From F1-120-MAGs118 sp013360535 (GTDB lineage Bacteria; Planctomycetota; UBA1135; GCA-002686595): 64,000 nucleotides of DNA. A model generated the notes under the pieces. That model made no database searches and had not been told where the DNA came from. It saw only the letters and a program-made list of their open reading frames with translations. The first letter of the stretch is position 1, and the number at the start of each line of letters is the position of its first letter. Shown in pieces: positions 51,372 to 61,600 of this stretch. The stretch lies in the NCBI GenBank assembly GCA_026647215.1, contig JAPKHC010000005.1:111591-175590 (forward strand), given 5' to 3'. The position numbers and the translations under genes are program-made.

Positions 51372-51665
51372 GTTGTGCTCCTTGGGCTCGAGTTCGAGCG
51401 CGAAGGAGTCAACGGAAAACGGCGCGCGAAGGCATCCTAAATGGACGCTCGCACCTTCCTAAGAATTGCCTAAGCGCGAGCGTGGTCTCGCATGCGTGCA
51501 AGGAGTCGCTCACTCATGACGCCAAGCGCCGAAAATGCGGCTCAAAACCCCTTCGGCGCAATCGCGCGCGCACCGGCGAAAGCGGCAGGACAACACAGGG
51601 CCGAGAGCCCGACGAGGCCGCGAACGATGTGGCCGAGCCCGCGCAGGGGCATACTTCCGCGCACC

Positions 51666-52610
51666 ATGAAACGCACGATCTCCCCGCTCTCGAACCTCGC
51701 GCTGGCCGGCGTGTCGCTGCTCGCCCTGCTCTCCGCCTGTCGGACGACGGCCTCGCCGGAGCCCGTTTCTCCCGGTGCACTCGTGAGCGCCGCGGAGCTC
51801 GGCCCCCTGCTCGCGCGATTGGGCGACGACGCCGTCGTGCTCGACGTGCGCGAGCGCAGCGCCTACGACGCGGGCCACCTGACGGGCGCGGTCTGGCTGT
51901 CCCTCGCCGAATGGGAAGCGCTCAGCCTCGCGAACGACACGGGCCTGTCCCACGAGGCGGCGTGGCGCGAGCGCATCGGCTCGGTCGGCATCGACGGCGA
52001 CGACTTCGTGTTCGTGTACGACGGCGGAAAGCTCACGCAGGCCGCTCGCATCTGGTTCGTGCTGCAGCACTTCGGGGCGGCGTCGGCTTCGGTCGTCGAC
52101 GGCGGCTGGCCGGCGCTCGTGCGCGGCCTCGAGAGCCAGACGGCGCCCGGTGCCACGCTCGCCATCACGACGGCGCCCAGCACTCGCCCCGCGGTCCGCT
52201 TCGAGCCGAACGCGAGCGCCTCGATCGGCCTCGTCGAACGTGGAGCGCTGCGCCTCGCGATCAAACGCGGCGACGTGCAGGTGCTCGACGCCCGCACGAC
52301 CGAGGAATACCGCGGCCTCGACCTGCGCAGCAACTCGCGCGGCGGCCACCTCCCCGGCGCGATCAGCCTGCCGCACACGCGCCTGATCGACGAACAGGGC
52401 TGCCTGAAGTCGATCGACGAGCTGCAGCGCCTGCTCGCCGGCGCCGGCTTCGAGCGGGGTCGCCCTGTGATCACGCACTGCGATGGCGGTGGCCGGGCCG
52501 CGCTCGCCGCACTCGCTGCCCAGCGCGCAGGCTTCGGGCCGGTGCTCAACTACTACCTGAGCTTCGGCGACTGGTCGAAGGACTCGACCTGTCCCGTGGT
52601 CAACGACTGA
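51666..52610 (+). CDS. Rhodanese-like sulfurtransferase lipoprotein
   Basis: 314 residues from the ATG at 51666; MKRTISPLSNLALAGVSLLALLSAC ends in a lipobox. Two rhodanese domains follow: the first (VVLDVRERSAYDAGHLTGAVWL) lacks a catalytic Cys, the second (VLDARTTEEYRG, GHLPGAISLPH) has the active-site loop CDGGGRAAL. The tandem layout is that of thiosulfate or 3-mercaptopyruvate sulfurtransferases, here outside the cytoplasm. The last 11 bases overlap the convergent CNNM gene. Confidence 0.88.
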   Translation: MKRTISPLSNLALAGVSLLALLSACRTTASPEPVSPGALVSAAELGPLLARLGDDAVVLDVRERSAYDAGHLTGAVWLSLAEWEALSLANDTGLSHEAAWRERIGSVGIDGDDFVFVYDGGKLTQAARIWFVLQHFGAASASVVDGGWPALVRGLESQTAPGATLAITTAPSTRPAVRFEPNASASIGLVERGALRLAIKRGDVQVLDARTTEEYRGLDLRSNSRGGHLPGAISLPHTRLIDEQGCLKSIDELQRLLAGAGFERGRPVITHCDGGGRAALAALAAQRAGFGPVLNYYLSFGDWSKDSTCPVVND

Positions 52611-53895
52611 CGGCGTCGATCCGCACGCTGCGCACGCGGCGCGCGGTCGCGTCGACGACCTTGAGGCGCGTACCGTCGACGGCGCGGAACTCCTCGCCCG
52701 CGCGTGGGATGCGGCCGCCGGAGAGCACGAGGCACAGGCCGCCGACCGTGGTGCAGTCGACCGGCTCCTCGAGCGCGAGCCCGAGCTCGCGGTTGGCGTC
52801 GCGGATCGGCGTCGACGCGACCACGAGCGCGCTGCCATCCGGCTGGCGCACGATCGCTTCGACCGTGGCGGCCATGTGCTCGCTCGAGATCTCGCCGACG
52901 AGCTCCTCGAGCAGGTCCTCGAGCGTCACGATGCCCGCGGTGCCGCCGTGTTCGTCGACGGCGACGGCGAGGTGCACACGCTCGCGCAGCATGTCCTGCA
53001 GGAGCTCCGGCGCGGGCCGCGATTCCGGCACGAACAGGCACGGGCGCAGCAGCGCACCGAGCTCGAGCGCCTCGCCGCTCCACTCCTGCGCGACGACGTC
53101 GCGCCACGACACGTAGCCCACGATGTTGTCGATGCCGCGCTCGTGCACCGGAAATCGCTGGTGGCCAGTGTCGAGCAGCGCCGCGCGGACTTGTGCACTC
53201 GTGGCGTCGCGCGCGAGCGCGTGCACGAGGCTGCGGTGCACCATCACGTCGCCGGCCGTCAGTTCCGCGAATTGCAGCGCGCGCGAGGCGATCGCCCCGG
53301 CGTGGCGCTGCACGGCGCCCTTCGCGCGCGCTTCGTCCATGATCCCGCGCAATTCCTCGAGCGAGAGGCGGCTCTCCATGAAGTTCGTGCGGTCGCCGAA
53401 GGGCCGCAGCGCCAGGTTGGTCGTCCACGTGAGCAACGAGACGCCGGGCTTGAGCACCCACGACGCGACGAGCAGCGGCCGCGCCATCAGCAGCGCGTAA
53501 CCTTCGGCCGCGCGCAGCGCGAGCGACTTGGGGACGAGCTCGCCCAGCACGAGCGACAGGTAGGAAATCAGCGCGACGACGGCACCGAGCGCGATGTCGT
53601 CGGCGTGCGGCTCGAGCGCGGGAACCTTGGCCACGTACGGGGCAAGGTCCTCGGCGAACGCGGCGCCGCCGAAAGCCGCGGCGGCGGCACCGACGACGGT
53701 GATCACGACCTGCACGGTCGAGAGGAAGCGCTCGGGGTCACCTCGCAGGCTCTCGAGCGCCTTGGCCGTCCGGCTGCCGGCGGCCGAGAGCTCGCGAATG
53801 CGCGAGGAGCGCATCGCCACCACCGCGATCTCCGCTCCGGCGAAGGCGCCATTGAGCAGGATCAGCCCGACGATCAGGAGGAACTCGGTCCACAT
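52600..53895 (-). CDS. CNNM/CorC-family membrane protein (hemolysin-type)
   Basis: 431 residues. DUF21 membrane domain with three or four spans (FLLIVGLILLNGAFAGAEIAVVAM; FLSTVQVVITVVGAAAAAFGG; LSLVLGELVPKSLALRAAE), then two CBS domains (about 210-330; VMVHRSLVHALA, GHQRFPVHERGIDNIVGYV, VAVDEHGGTAGIVTLEDLLEELVGEI) and a CorC/HlyC C-terminal domain (VGGLCLVLSGGRIPRAGEEF). The family is linked to Mg2+ or Co2+ export. Older names call it a hemolysin, which is misleading. Confidence 0.92.
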   Translation of the reverse strand: MWTEFLLIVGLILLNGAFAGAEIAVVAMRSSRIRELSAAGSRTAKALESLRGDPERFLSTVQVVITVVGAAAAAFGGAAFAEDLAPYVAKVPALEPHADDIALGAVVALISYLSLVLGELVPKSLALRAAEGYALLMARPLLVASWVLKPGVSLLTWTTNLALRPFGDRTNFMESRLSLEELRGIMDEARAKGAVQRHAGAIASRALQFAELTAGDVMVHRSLVHALARDATSAQVRAALLDTGHQRFPVHERGIDNIVGYVSWRDVVAQEWSGEALELGALLRPCLFVPESRPAPELLQDMLRERVHLAVAVDEHGGTAGIVTLEDLLEELVGEISSEHMAATVEAIVRQPDGSALVVASTPIRDANRELGLALEEPVDCTTVGGLCLVLSGGRIPRAGEEFRAVDGTRLKVVDATARRVRSVRIDAVSR

Positions 53896-54010
53896 CGGGA
53901 GCCATGCTAGGCCAGTTCGCGCTCGGGCACACGCGACCTGCCACGGCGAACTTGCCCGGCTTTCCCGAGGGCGGCCCGCTTTGTACCGTCGGGGCACTGG
54001 AGGATTCCCG

Positions 54011-54457
54011 ATGAAGCTTCGCCCCGTTCTCGGTCTCGCCGCTCTCGTGCTCGTTCCCGTTCTCGCCTGCGTCACGCCGGCGAAGCAAGGTCACGCCGAA
54101 GCGCAGCAGGTCGTGCTCGCTACCGCCGCGGGCCACGTGGAAGTGGTGCGGCTCACGCTGCACGCGATTCCGTCGGGCGAGAGCGAGCTGCACGTCGTCG
54201 CCTCGACGCTGCGCTCGCGCCTGGGCACGCTGAGCGATCCGGAGGACGTGGTCGCGTTCAAGGGCGGCGGCGAGATCGTGCTCGCCGAAGGCGACAACAC
54301 CGACGTCACGCTGCCGATCCAGGACTCGGCCGGGAAGATCGTCGCCGTGACCGGCATCACGGTGAAGGGGCCGCGCGAACCGGGCATCGCGCTCGCGCGC
54401 AGCATCGCCGACGAGCTCGCGCGCAAGCTCGCGAAGGCCAACCCGCCGTTGTGGTGA
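54011..54457 (+). CDS. Small lipoprotein, unknown function
   Basis: 148 residues from ATG with TGGAGGA upstream. Residues 1-20 are a signal ending VLVPVLAC, a plausible lipobox. The mature part begins VTPAKQGHAEAQQVV and is a beta-rich domain (EVVRLTLHAIPSGESELHVVAST, GGGEIVLAEGDNTDVTLPI) with a helical end (ALARSIADELARKLAKA). I do not recognise the family. It stands alone between the CNNM and hybrid-kinase genes. Confidence 0.78.
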   Translation: MKLRPVLGLAALVLVPVLACVTPAKQGHAEAQQVVLATAAGHVEVVRLTLHAIPSGESELHVVASTLRSRLGTLSDPEDVVAFKGGGEIVLAEGDNTDVTLPIQDSAGKIVAVTGITVKGPREPGIALARSIADELARKLAKANPPLW

Positions 54458-54461
54458 GGGT

Positions 54462-56456
54462 TCAGGCGTCGAGCGGCGCCCGCTCGGACGCCGCGCGGCG
54501 CCGCAGCGCACGTTCGCAGGCCGCGGCGAGCTCGTTCTGGTCGATCGGCTTGGTCGCGTACTCGTCGCAGCCCGCCGACAGGCACTTCTCGCGGTCGTCG
54601 CTCATCGCGTGGGCGGTGAGCGCCACGATCGGCACGCTGGCGCCGCGCTCGCGCAGGATCCGCGCCGCGCTGTAGCCGTCGAGGACCGGCATCTGCATGT
54701 CGAGCAGCACCAGCGAGCAGGGCGGCGGCTCGAGCGGCGCCCCGTCGAACGCGCCGCCTTCACACAGTGCCTCGACCACCGCGCGCCCGTTGTCGACGGC
54801 CGTCACGCGTGCGCCCATGCGCTCGAGAATGCGCGTGAACAGCCGGCAGTTGGAGAGCGAATCCTCGGCGAGCAGCAGGTGCAATCCGGCGAAGGGAGTT
54901 CGACGCGGAAGGGGCGCCTGCGGTTCGGCCTGGGTCCGGACAGCGGGGGTTTCGCTCGAGGAATCCCCGCGTTCCGACGCGCCCGCCGCCGGCGCGGGCT
55001 CGCACTCGACGATCGGCAGCGTGAGCGTGAACGTGCTCCCGGCGCCGGGAACCGATGAACCGTCGAGCGTGCCGCCGAGCATGCGCGCGAGCCTTCGGCT
55101 GATCGGCAGCCCCAGCCCGGAGCCGCCATAACGCCTCGTCAGGCTGCTGTCGGCCTGCTCAAAAGGCTCGAACACACGCGCGAGCACGTCGGGCGTCATG
55201 CCGATGCCCGTGTCGCGCACCTCGATCTCGAGGCGCTGTGCAGCACGATTGCGGCGCGCGACGACGACCACCGAACCACGCTCGGTGAACTTGAGCGAGT
55301 TGCCGATCAGGTTGACGAGGATCTGCCGCAGGCGCAGCGGATCGCAGACCATGCGCGCCGGCAGCGCGGGGTCGAGCTCGGCCTCGAGCGCGAGTCCACG
55401 CTCCTGCGCACGCGGCCGCAGGAGCTGCAGCGAGTCGCGCAGCACCTGTCCGGGATCGACGGGCAGGCGCTCGACCGTCATGCGCCCGGCTTCGATCTTC
55501 GAGATGTCGAGGATGTCGTTGATGACCGCGAGCAGGTGGTGGCCGTTGCGCGAGATGACCTCGAGCGAATCCGCGTGCCGCGCGCCCCACTCGGCGCCTT
55601 CCGACTCCTCGCGCAGCACGTCCGCGTAGCCGAGGATCGCGGTCATCGGCGTGCGGATCTCGTGGCTCATGTTGGCGAGGAACTCGCTCTTGACGCGGCT
55701 GGCGTGTTCGGCGCGCAGGCGCGCCTGCTCGAGCTCGTCGAGCACCCGCCGGCGTTCGCGGCGCGTGAGGTAGACGACGCCCGCGAGCAGCACGCTCACC
55801 AGCGCGGCGACGCCCGTTCCGCAGGCTGCGGCAAGGTCCATGCTCGCCAGCCGCTTCGCGTGCGCCGTCGCGTCGTACTCGACGGCGAGCACGCCCTCGA
55901 GCGTGCCGTCGGAGCCGTGCAGCGGCCGGAACGCGGCCACGAACGTCCCCCACTTGTCGCCGTAGGGCTCGGTGGCGACCTGCGGCTCGCCGGTGCGAAA
56001 GGCCTCGAGCAGCGCCGCCGGAGCCTCGTCGTAGTGCTCGCCCAGACCGGCCTGATCGATCACTCCATCGCCGTCCTCGTCGATCGGCAGTGCGGCATCG
56101 ACGCCGAACACCACGCGCTCGCCGTCGAGCCGCGTCGTGTACACGTAGCGCACGCTCTCGGCGGCCTCGACGAACTCGCGCAGCGGTGCGACGGTGGCCG
56201 CGTACTCGGGGCTGTCGATGTCGCCCCGCTCGAGCGCGCGCCGGTGGCCCTCGAGGTCGAGCCGGTCGGCGGCGAGCCGCGAGAGCACGCTCAGCTCGCT
56301 GGCGAGCGACTCGTCCGCCGAGCGGCGCGCCACCCGCTGCAGCGTCAGCATGCTCGCCATCGCCCCGCAGAACAGCGTCGCCGCCGCCACGAAGGCCCCG
56401 ACGCTCGGGGTGCGTTCGAGCGCGCGCAGGAACCTGAAGGAACGGCCGGAGGGCAT
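54462..56456 (-). CDS. Hybrid histidine kinase with C-terminal receiver
   Basis: 664 residues from the ATG at 56456, with GAGGTGG about ten bases upstream; a GTG at 56468 is also possible. Spans near 20-40 and 205-230 enclose a periplasmic sensor domain. HisKA has NMSHEIRTPMTAILGY (H-box), HATPase has NLIGNSLKFTERG, DTGIGM and GGSGLGLPISRRLA, and the receiver has the phosphorylation Asp in VLLDMQMPVLDG and Lys in EYATKPIDQ. It should start a phosphorelay through a separate Hpt protein or act through its own receiver. Tail to tail with the small lipoprotein gene. Confidence 0.92.
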   Translation of the reverse strand: MPSGRSFRFLRALERTPSVGAFVAAATLFCGAMASMLTLQRVARRSADESLASELSVLSRLAADRLDLEGHRRALERGDIDSPEYAATVAPLREFVEAAESVRYVYTTRLDGERVVFGVDAALPIDEDGDGVIDQAGLGEHYDEAPAALLEAFRTGEPQVATEPYGDKWGTFVAAFRPLHGSDGTLEGVLAVEYDATAHAKRLASMDLAAACGTGVAALVSVLLAGVVYLTRRERRRVLDELEQARLRAEHASRVKSEFLANMSHEIRTPMTAILGYADVLREESEGAEWGARHADSLEVISRNGHHLLAVINDILDISKIEAGRMTVERLPVDPGQVLRDSLQLLRPRAQERGLALEAELDPALPARMVCDPLRLRQILVNLIGNSLKFTERGSVVVVARRNRAAQRLEIEVRDTGIGMTPDVLARVFEPFEQADSSLTRRYGGSGLGLPISRRLARMLGGTLDGSSVPGAGSTFTLTLPIVECEPAPAAGASERGDSSSETPAVRTQAEPQAPLPRRTPFAGLHLLLAEDSLSNCRLFTRILERMGARVTAVDNGRAVVEALCEGGAFDGAPLEPPPCSLVLLDMQMPVLDGYSAARILRERGASVPIVALTAHAMSDDREKCLSAGCDEYATKPIDQNELAAACERALRRRAASERAPLDA

Positions 56457-56640
56457 GTCGGAATCCACCTCGGGGACGAGCGCGAGGGTCGAATGAATTT
56501 CGCGCTTCCCCGCGCCAACACTTGAGCCGCCCGACCGTTTGCGACCGGCACCCCGACGGACGGCCTCGCCACGCCCTCCGGCCCGTTACGAAGCCGTTGT
56601 GGAAGAGCGCCGAGCCAAAGCGGAGCCTGTGCCCGTCCCG

Positions 56641-57279
56641 ATGCCTTCCCCCTCGCCCCGGCGCGCCCTCGCGGCGCTGTTTTTGACCCTCGCGGCCGTC
56701 GGCTGCGCGGCCGAGGAGCCGGTCGTGCTCGCGCGCTCCTCGACGCCCTACGTCGAGGACGAGCCCGAGGGCCGGACGCTGGCGGAGATGGAGCTCACGC
56801 TCGAGCGCACGGACGCGACGGCGGAGCTGCGCATCGAACTCGGCGCCGAAGGGCCGCACGTCGCGCCGATCGCTGGCCTCGCGGGCGCGCGCGGCACCAA
56901 CCGCATCACCGCGCGCGAGCTCAGCCGCCTCTCGCTCGACGGCGACTTCGAGATCCGCAGCGTGGCGAGCGACGGACGCGTGGGGCCTCCGGGTGCGCTG
57001 CGCACGCTGCGCCGCGGCCGCCTCCCCGAGACCCGCGTGGGGCCCGATGGTTCGGTCGAGCTCGACGCGCCGAGCCACGAGGAGTTCACGCTGGCGCTCG
57101 AGGTTCGCAGCGGAGCGTTGGGACCCGGCGCATGGACGACGGAGCTGTGGGTCGCAGGCCGCCCGCGCCTGCGCATCCGGCACAGCTTCGATGGAGTCTC
57201 TGGCCGCATCGACGAGGTCGACTGCCGTCCGGGACCTGCCCCAGATCTCGATCTCCTGAACGAAGGATTCCGACCGTGA
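56641..57279 (+). CDS. Lipoprotein, unknown function
   Basis: 212 residues from the ATG at 56641; earlier codons give an Arg/Pro-rich leader that is not a signal peptide. LAALFLTLAAVGC is a lipobox. The mature protein is probably all-beta with a charged surface; no family recognised. It overlaps the next gene by GTGA, so the two are likely partners at the envelope. Confidence 0.75.
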   Translation: MPSPSPRRALAALFLTLAAVGCAAEEPVVLARSSTPYVEDEPEGRTLAEMELTLERTDATAELRIELGAEGPHVAPIAGLAGARGTNRITARELSRLSLDGDFEIRSVASDGRVGPPGALRTLRRGRLPETRVGPDGSVELDAPSHEEFTLALEVRSGALGPGAWTTELWVAGRPRLRIRHSFDGVSGRIDEVDCRPGPAPDLDLLNEGFRP

Positions 57280-58601
57280 AGTCGCTCGCGCTCGTGCCGC
57301 TCGTCGTGCTCGTCGCTCCCTTGCAGAACTCGCAGCAGGAAGCCGCTTTTGCGCCGTCGGAAGCGGACTGGGCGGCGCGCGACCTCGAGGGTCGCTGGGT
57401 GCTGATCGAGCGCGAGACGCTCGAGCACGGCTGGGCGCGCGTCGAGTCGCTCGTGCGTTTCCTGGAAGAACGGCGCGAGGTCGAGCTGCTCGAACGCCTG
57501 TGCCTGTACCCGCGCTCCGAGGGCCACTTCGCGACGTTCGAAGGCGCGCTCGCGCGGCTCGACGCGCCGCAGTGGGCGCGCGCGGTCGAGTGGAACCTGC
57601 GCCAGCTCGACAGCCACAAGCGCGACGAGGCCAACGCGGCCTTCGCCGAGCGGCGGCGCGGCGTCGCGCGAGCGTGGCTCGAGGCGCACGAGAGCGAGCT
57701 GCGGCCGATGGCGGCGGCGGTGCTCGCCAAGCTGCGCGCCGCGCAGGTCGAGCCGGTCCCCGCTCCGCACCTGTTGCCGCCGCACGACATGAAGGCAGTG
57801 CTCGAACCGCTGTTCGTGCAAGGCCCGGTCGAGCTCTTCGGCTCCGCCACGCGCGCGAAGAGCGGAGTCACGTACCTCCACCAGATCGAGAATGCGCTGC
57901 GCGTGATCGCGCAGAAGCAGCTCTTCGAGGAGCCGTGGCTCTCCGCCGTGCTCGCGCTCACCCGTCACGAGCGCGCGGAGGTGCGGGCACACGCGTGGCT
58001 CACGCTCGGCGAGGCCGCCCGCGGCCGCATCCCCGCCTCGACGCTGAGTTGCACGCAGATGCTGCAGACGATCGAGTCGGAGAGCGCCGGAGAGTCGGTG
58101 CGGATCGCGGCGACGCTCGCGCTCGGCCAGCGGGCGAGCTGGGATCCGGTGGCCTGGGTGGAGCTCCACCACCTCGCGATGAGGCCCGCGCATCCGGTCT
58201 GGTCGACTGCGGTGCATGCCTTGCGCAACTGTGGTGACGGACTCACGGCCGAGCTGCTCGCGGAAGTGCTGGCCAAGCTCGAGCAGCCGACGCAGCGCTA
58301 CCTCGCGACGGCGGTGATCGAGTCACTCCGCGCCCGCCCTCTCGACGCGACCGAACTCGTCCTCGAACGCACGGCCACGGCGGAACTCCTGGGCTCGTCG
58401 CTCGCCCCGCGACGTTCACCTTGGACCCAGCGCGCCCTTCCGGCGACGTCCGCTCCGTTCGACAAGGGCCAGCTCAGCATGATCTCGGTCAACTACGGTG
58501 CAGCGCTCGACGTCCTCGAGAGCCTCCGCACGCGCGTGCTGGGCGCCGATCTGGATGGCGCCGTTCGCGGCTGGGCGAAACGACTGCTGGACGAGCGCTG
58601 A
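57276..58601 (+). CDS. Exported HEAT-like helical protein
   Basis: 441 residues from GTG. A short hydrophobic start (LALVPLVVLVAPLQNSQQE) suggests export. The body is helical with HEAT-like units, e.g. RHERAEVRAHAWLTLGEAARG and SAGESVRIAATLALGQRASW. No catalytic motif. Coupled translation with the lipoprotein upstream suggests a lipoprotein-scaffold pair. Convergent with the large GGDEF-EAL gene (gap seven bases, no terminator seen). Confidence 0.78.
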   Translation: MKSLALVPLVVLVAPLQNSQQEAAFAPSEADWAARDLEGRWVLIERETLEHGWARVESLVRFLEERREVELLERLCLYPRSEGHFATFEGALARLDAPQWARAVEWNLRQLDSHKRDEANAAFAERRRGVARAWLEAHESELRPMAAAVLAKLRAAQVEPVPAPHLLPPHDMKAVLEPLFVQGPVELFGSATRAKSGVTYLHQIENALRVIAQKQLFEEPWLSAVLALTRHERAEVRAHAWLTLGEAARGRIPASTLSCTQMLQTIESESAGESVRIAATLALGQRASWDPVAWVELHHLAMRPAHPVWSTAVHALRNCGDGLTAELLAEVLAKLEQPTQRYLATAVIESLRARPLDATELVLERTATAELLGSSLAPRRSPWTQRALPATSAPFDKGQLSMISVNYGAALDVLESLRTRVLGADLDGAVRGWAKRLLDER

Positions 58602-58608
58602 GAAGCGC

Positions 58609-61600
58609 TCAGGACACGCGGCGCTGGGACTCGGTCTCGGACTCGACGATGCCGAGCGCGGGCCGCTCGACCTCGTCGCCGTCGTCGACGAGCGACTGCG
58701 TGGAGTGCGTGCGGAACCAGCCGGGAATCTCGCGTGCGGCCATGGGGCGCGCGTACAGGTAGCCTTGCCCGAGATCGCAGCCCATCCGCTTGAGGTAGCT
58801 CGCCTGCGCGGGGCTCTCGATGCCTTCGGCGATCACCTCGAGGTCGAGCGCGCGGCCGACGGCGATCACGGCGCGGGCGATCGACTGGTCGCGCGCGTCG
58901 TCGAGCACGTTGACCACGAACGAGCGGTCGAGCTTGAGGCGGCTCAGCGGGAAGCTCTTCAGGTACGAGAGGTTCGAGTAGCCGGTGCCGAAGTCGTCGA
59001 GGGCGAGCTCGACGCCGAGGTCCGCGAGCGCCGCGAGGCGCCGCGCGACGCCGGCCGCTTCCGCGATCAGCATGCTCTCGGTGACCTCGAGCTCGAGCGC
59101 CTCGGCCGGCAGCCCGTTGTCCTCGAGCGCCTTGCGCACGAACCCGATCAGCGCGTCGTCGACGAGCTGCGGCGCCGAGAGGTTCACGGCGACGCGCACC
59201 GGCTGCAGGCCCGCGGCGCGCCACGCGCTCGCCTGCCGACAGGCCTCGTTGAGCACCCAGTTGCCGATCGGGCCGATCAGGCCGCTGCGCTCGGCGATCG
59301 GGATGAACTTGGACGGCGGGACCGTGTCGCCCGGACCGCGGTTCCAGCGCAGGAGCGCCTCGAGGCCGACGATCTGGCCGGAAGCGAGGTCGATCTGCGG
59401 CTGGTAGTGCAGCTCGAACTCGCGCCGCTCGAGCGCCTGCCGCAGGCCGCTCTCGAGGTCGAGGCGCTCGAAGGCATCGGCGTTGATCGTCGGCTGGAAG
59501 GACTCGCAGGCGTCGCGCCCGGCGGCCTTCGCGCGCGAGAGCGCCGCGCTGGCGAAGCGCATCAGCGAGTCGAAGTCGGTCGCGTCACGCGGGCAGCAGG
59601 CGACGCCCACCGAGGCCGTGACGGTCAGCTTGCGGCCCTCGAGCTCGAACGGCTGGCGCAGGGCGCTCTGCATCTGGTCGGCGATGCTGAGCGAGCAGGC
59701 GTTGCTGTCGCAGGGCACCCACAGCGCGAACTCGTCGCCGTCGATGCGCGCGATGACCGCGCCCGCGGGCGCCGCACGCTGCATGCGCATCGCCAGCTGC
59801 ACGAGCACGACGTCCCCCAGCCCGTGGCCGAGCGAGTCGTTGATCGTGCTGAACTCGTCGAGGCCGATGTGGAACAGCGCGAAGCCCTGCTCGGGGCTCT
59901 TGCGCTCGGCGAGCCCGGCCTCGGCACGCAGGCGCAGCAGCGAGCGGTTGGCGAGGCCCGTGAGCGAGTCGAAGCGGGCGAGCCGCTCGATGCGCGCCTC
60001 GGCGCGCTTGCGCTCGGTCAGGTCGGAGGCGATCGCGATGTAGTGCGTCGGCAGCCCGGCGCGGTCGCGCACGGCGGTGATCGACATCCACTGCGGGTAC
60101 ACGTCGCCGAACTTGCCGCGGTTCCAGATCTCGCCTTGCCAGTGGCCGCGCTCCTGGATCTCGCGCCACATCTGCCGGTAGAACTCCGGCGACTGGCGGC
60201 CCGACTGCAGGAAGCGCGGGTTGCGGCCGCGCACGTCGGCGTCGGTGTAGCCGGTGATCGCGCTGAAGGCCGGGTTGACGGCGAGCACGTTGGCATCGCG
60301 GTCGGCGAGCAGGATCGCCTCGCGGCTCTCACGGAACACGGCGGCGGCGAGCTCGAGCTGCTGCTCGGACTGCTTGCGCGCGGTGATGTCGGTCGCGAGG
60401 CCGCCGATGCGGGACGGCGCACCGTGCGCGTCGAGGATCACGGCCGTGCGCGCGAGCAGCCAGCGCACCTCGCCGTCGGGACGCACGATGCGGTACTCGT
60501 AGTCGGCCCGCCCCTGCTCGTGCATGCGCAGGTCTTCCAGCTTCACGCGCTCGAGGTCGTCGGGGTGGACGCACTTGAGCCACAGCGCCGGGTCCTCGTA
60601 GAAGTCGTGGAGCGGGCGCCCGTAGACGGTCTCGACGGCGACGTTGGCGTACAGCAGCCGATCGCCCGTGAGCGTCGCGGACCAGGCGATGTCGGTGACG
60701 GAGTGCAGCAGGTGGCGGAAGCGCTCCTCGCTGTCCACCAGCGCCGCCTCCATCGTCGTGCGCGCGGCCTGCAGGCGCAGGCGATCGAGCGTGAACGAGA
60801 AGTCGATCGCGAGCTCCTCGAGCAGGCCCACGAATTCCTCGTCGAACCACGAGGAATCCTCGGCGTAGACCGCAAGCGCGCCGATCGGCTGCCCGGCCTC
60901 GCGCACGGGCACCACGACGACCGACTTGCGGCCGTCGACGGCCAGCGCCGGCGCCACCTGATCGAGATCGCGACAGACGGTCGAACGTCCCCGGCGGGCG
61001 TCGAGCACGCAGGTCCGGGTCGGCGAGGCGGCGAGCTCCACGGGCGGCACGCTGCCGGCCTCGGCGACACGCCACGCGGGCTCCGATTCCGCGTCCCACA
61101 GAAGCACCTCGGCGCCCAAAAGGCCACCGGACTCGACCACGGTGCGGCACAGCTCGACGAAGGTGCGTTCGCGCTCGTCGAGCCGCACCATCGACTGCGC
61201 ACAGCGCAGCGCGGTGGCGTAGAGCGCGGTCAGGCGGGCCTCGCGGCGTTGCGCGCGGCGGCGGTCGGTCACGTCGTGCATCAGCACGAAGCGCGCGGAA
61301 CGACCGTTGAACTGGATCGCGTGGCTGCGGATCTCGACCTCGATCTCGCGGCCGTCGCGCAGGCGGTGGCGCCAGATGCCGGCCTCATCGAGCGTGGCGC
61401 GATCCTGCGAGAGGAACTGCTGCAGCTTGGGAACATCCTCACCCGGCCGCAGGTCGGCGATCGTGAGCTTGATGAACTCCGGTCGTGTCCAGCCGTACTT
61501 CGCGACTGCCGCGTCGTTGACGTCGAGCACGCCCAGCGTCTCGAGGTCGAAGACGAGCATCGGCTCGGGGCTGCACGCGAACAGGTCGTGGTACTGGCGC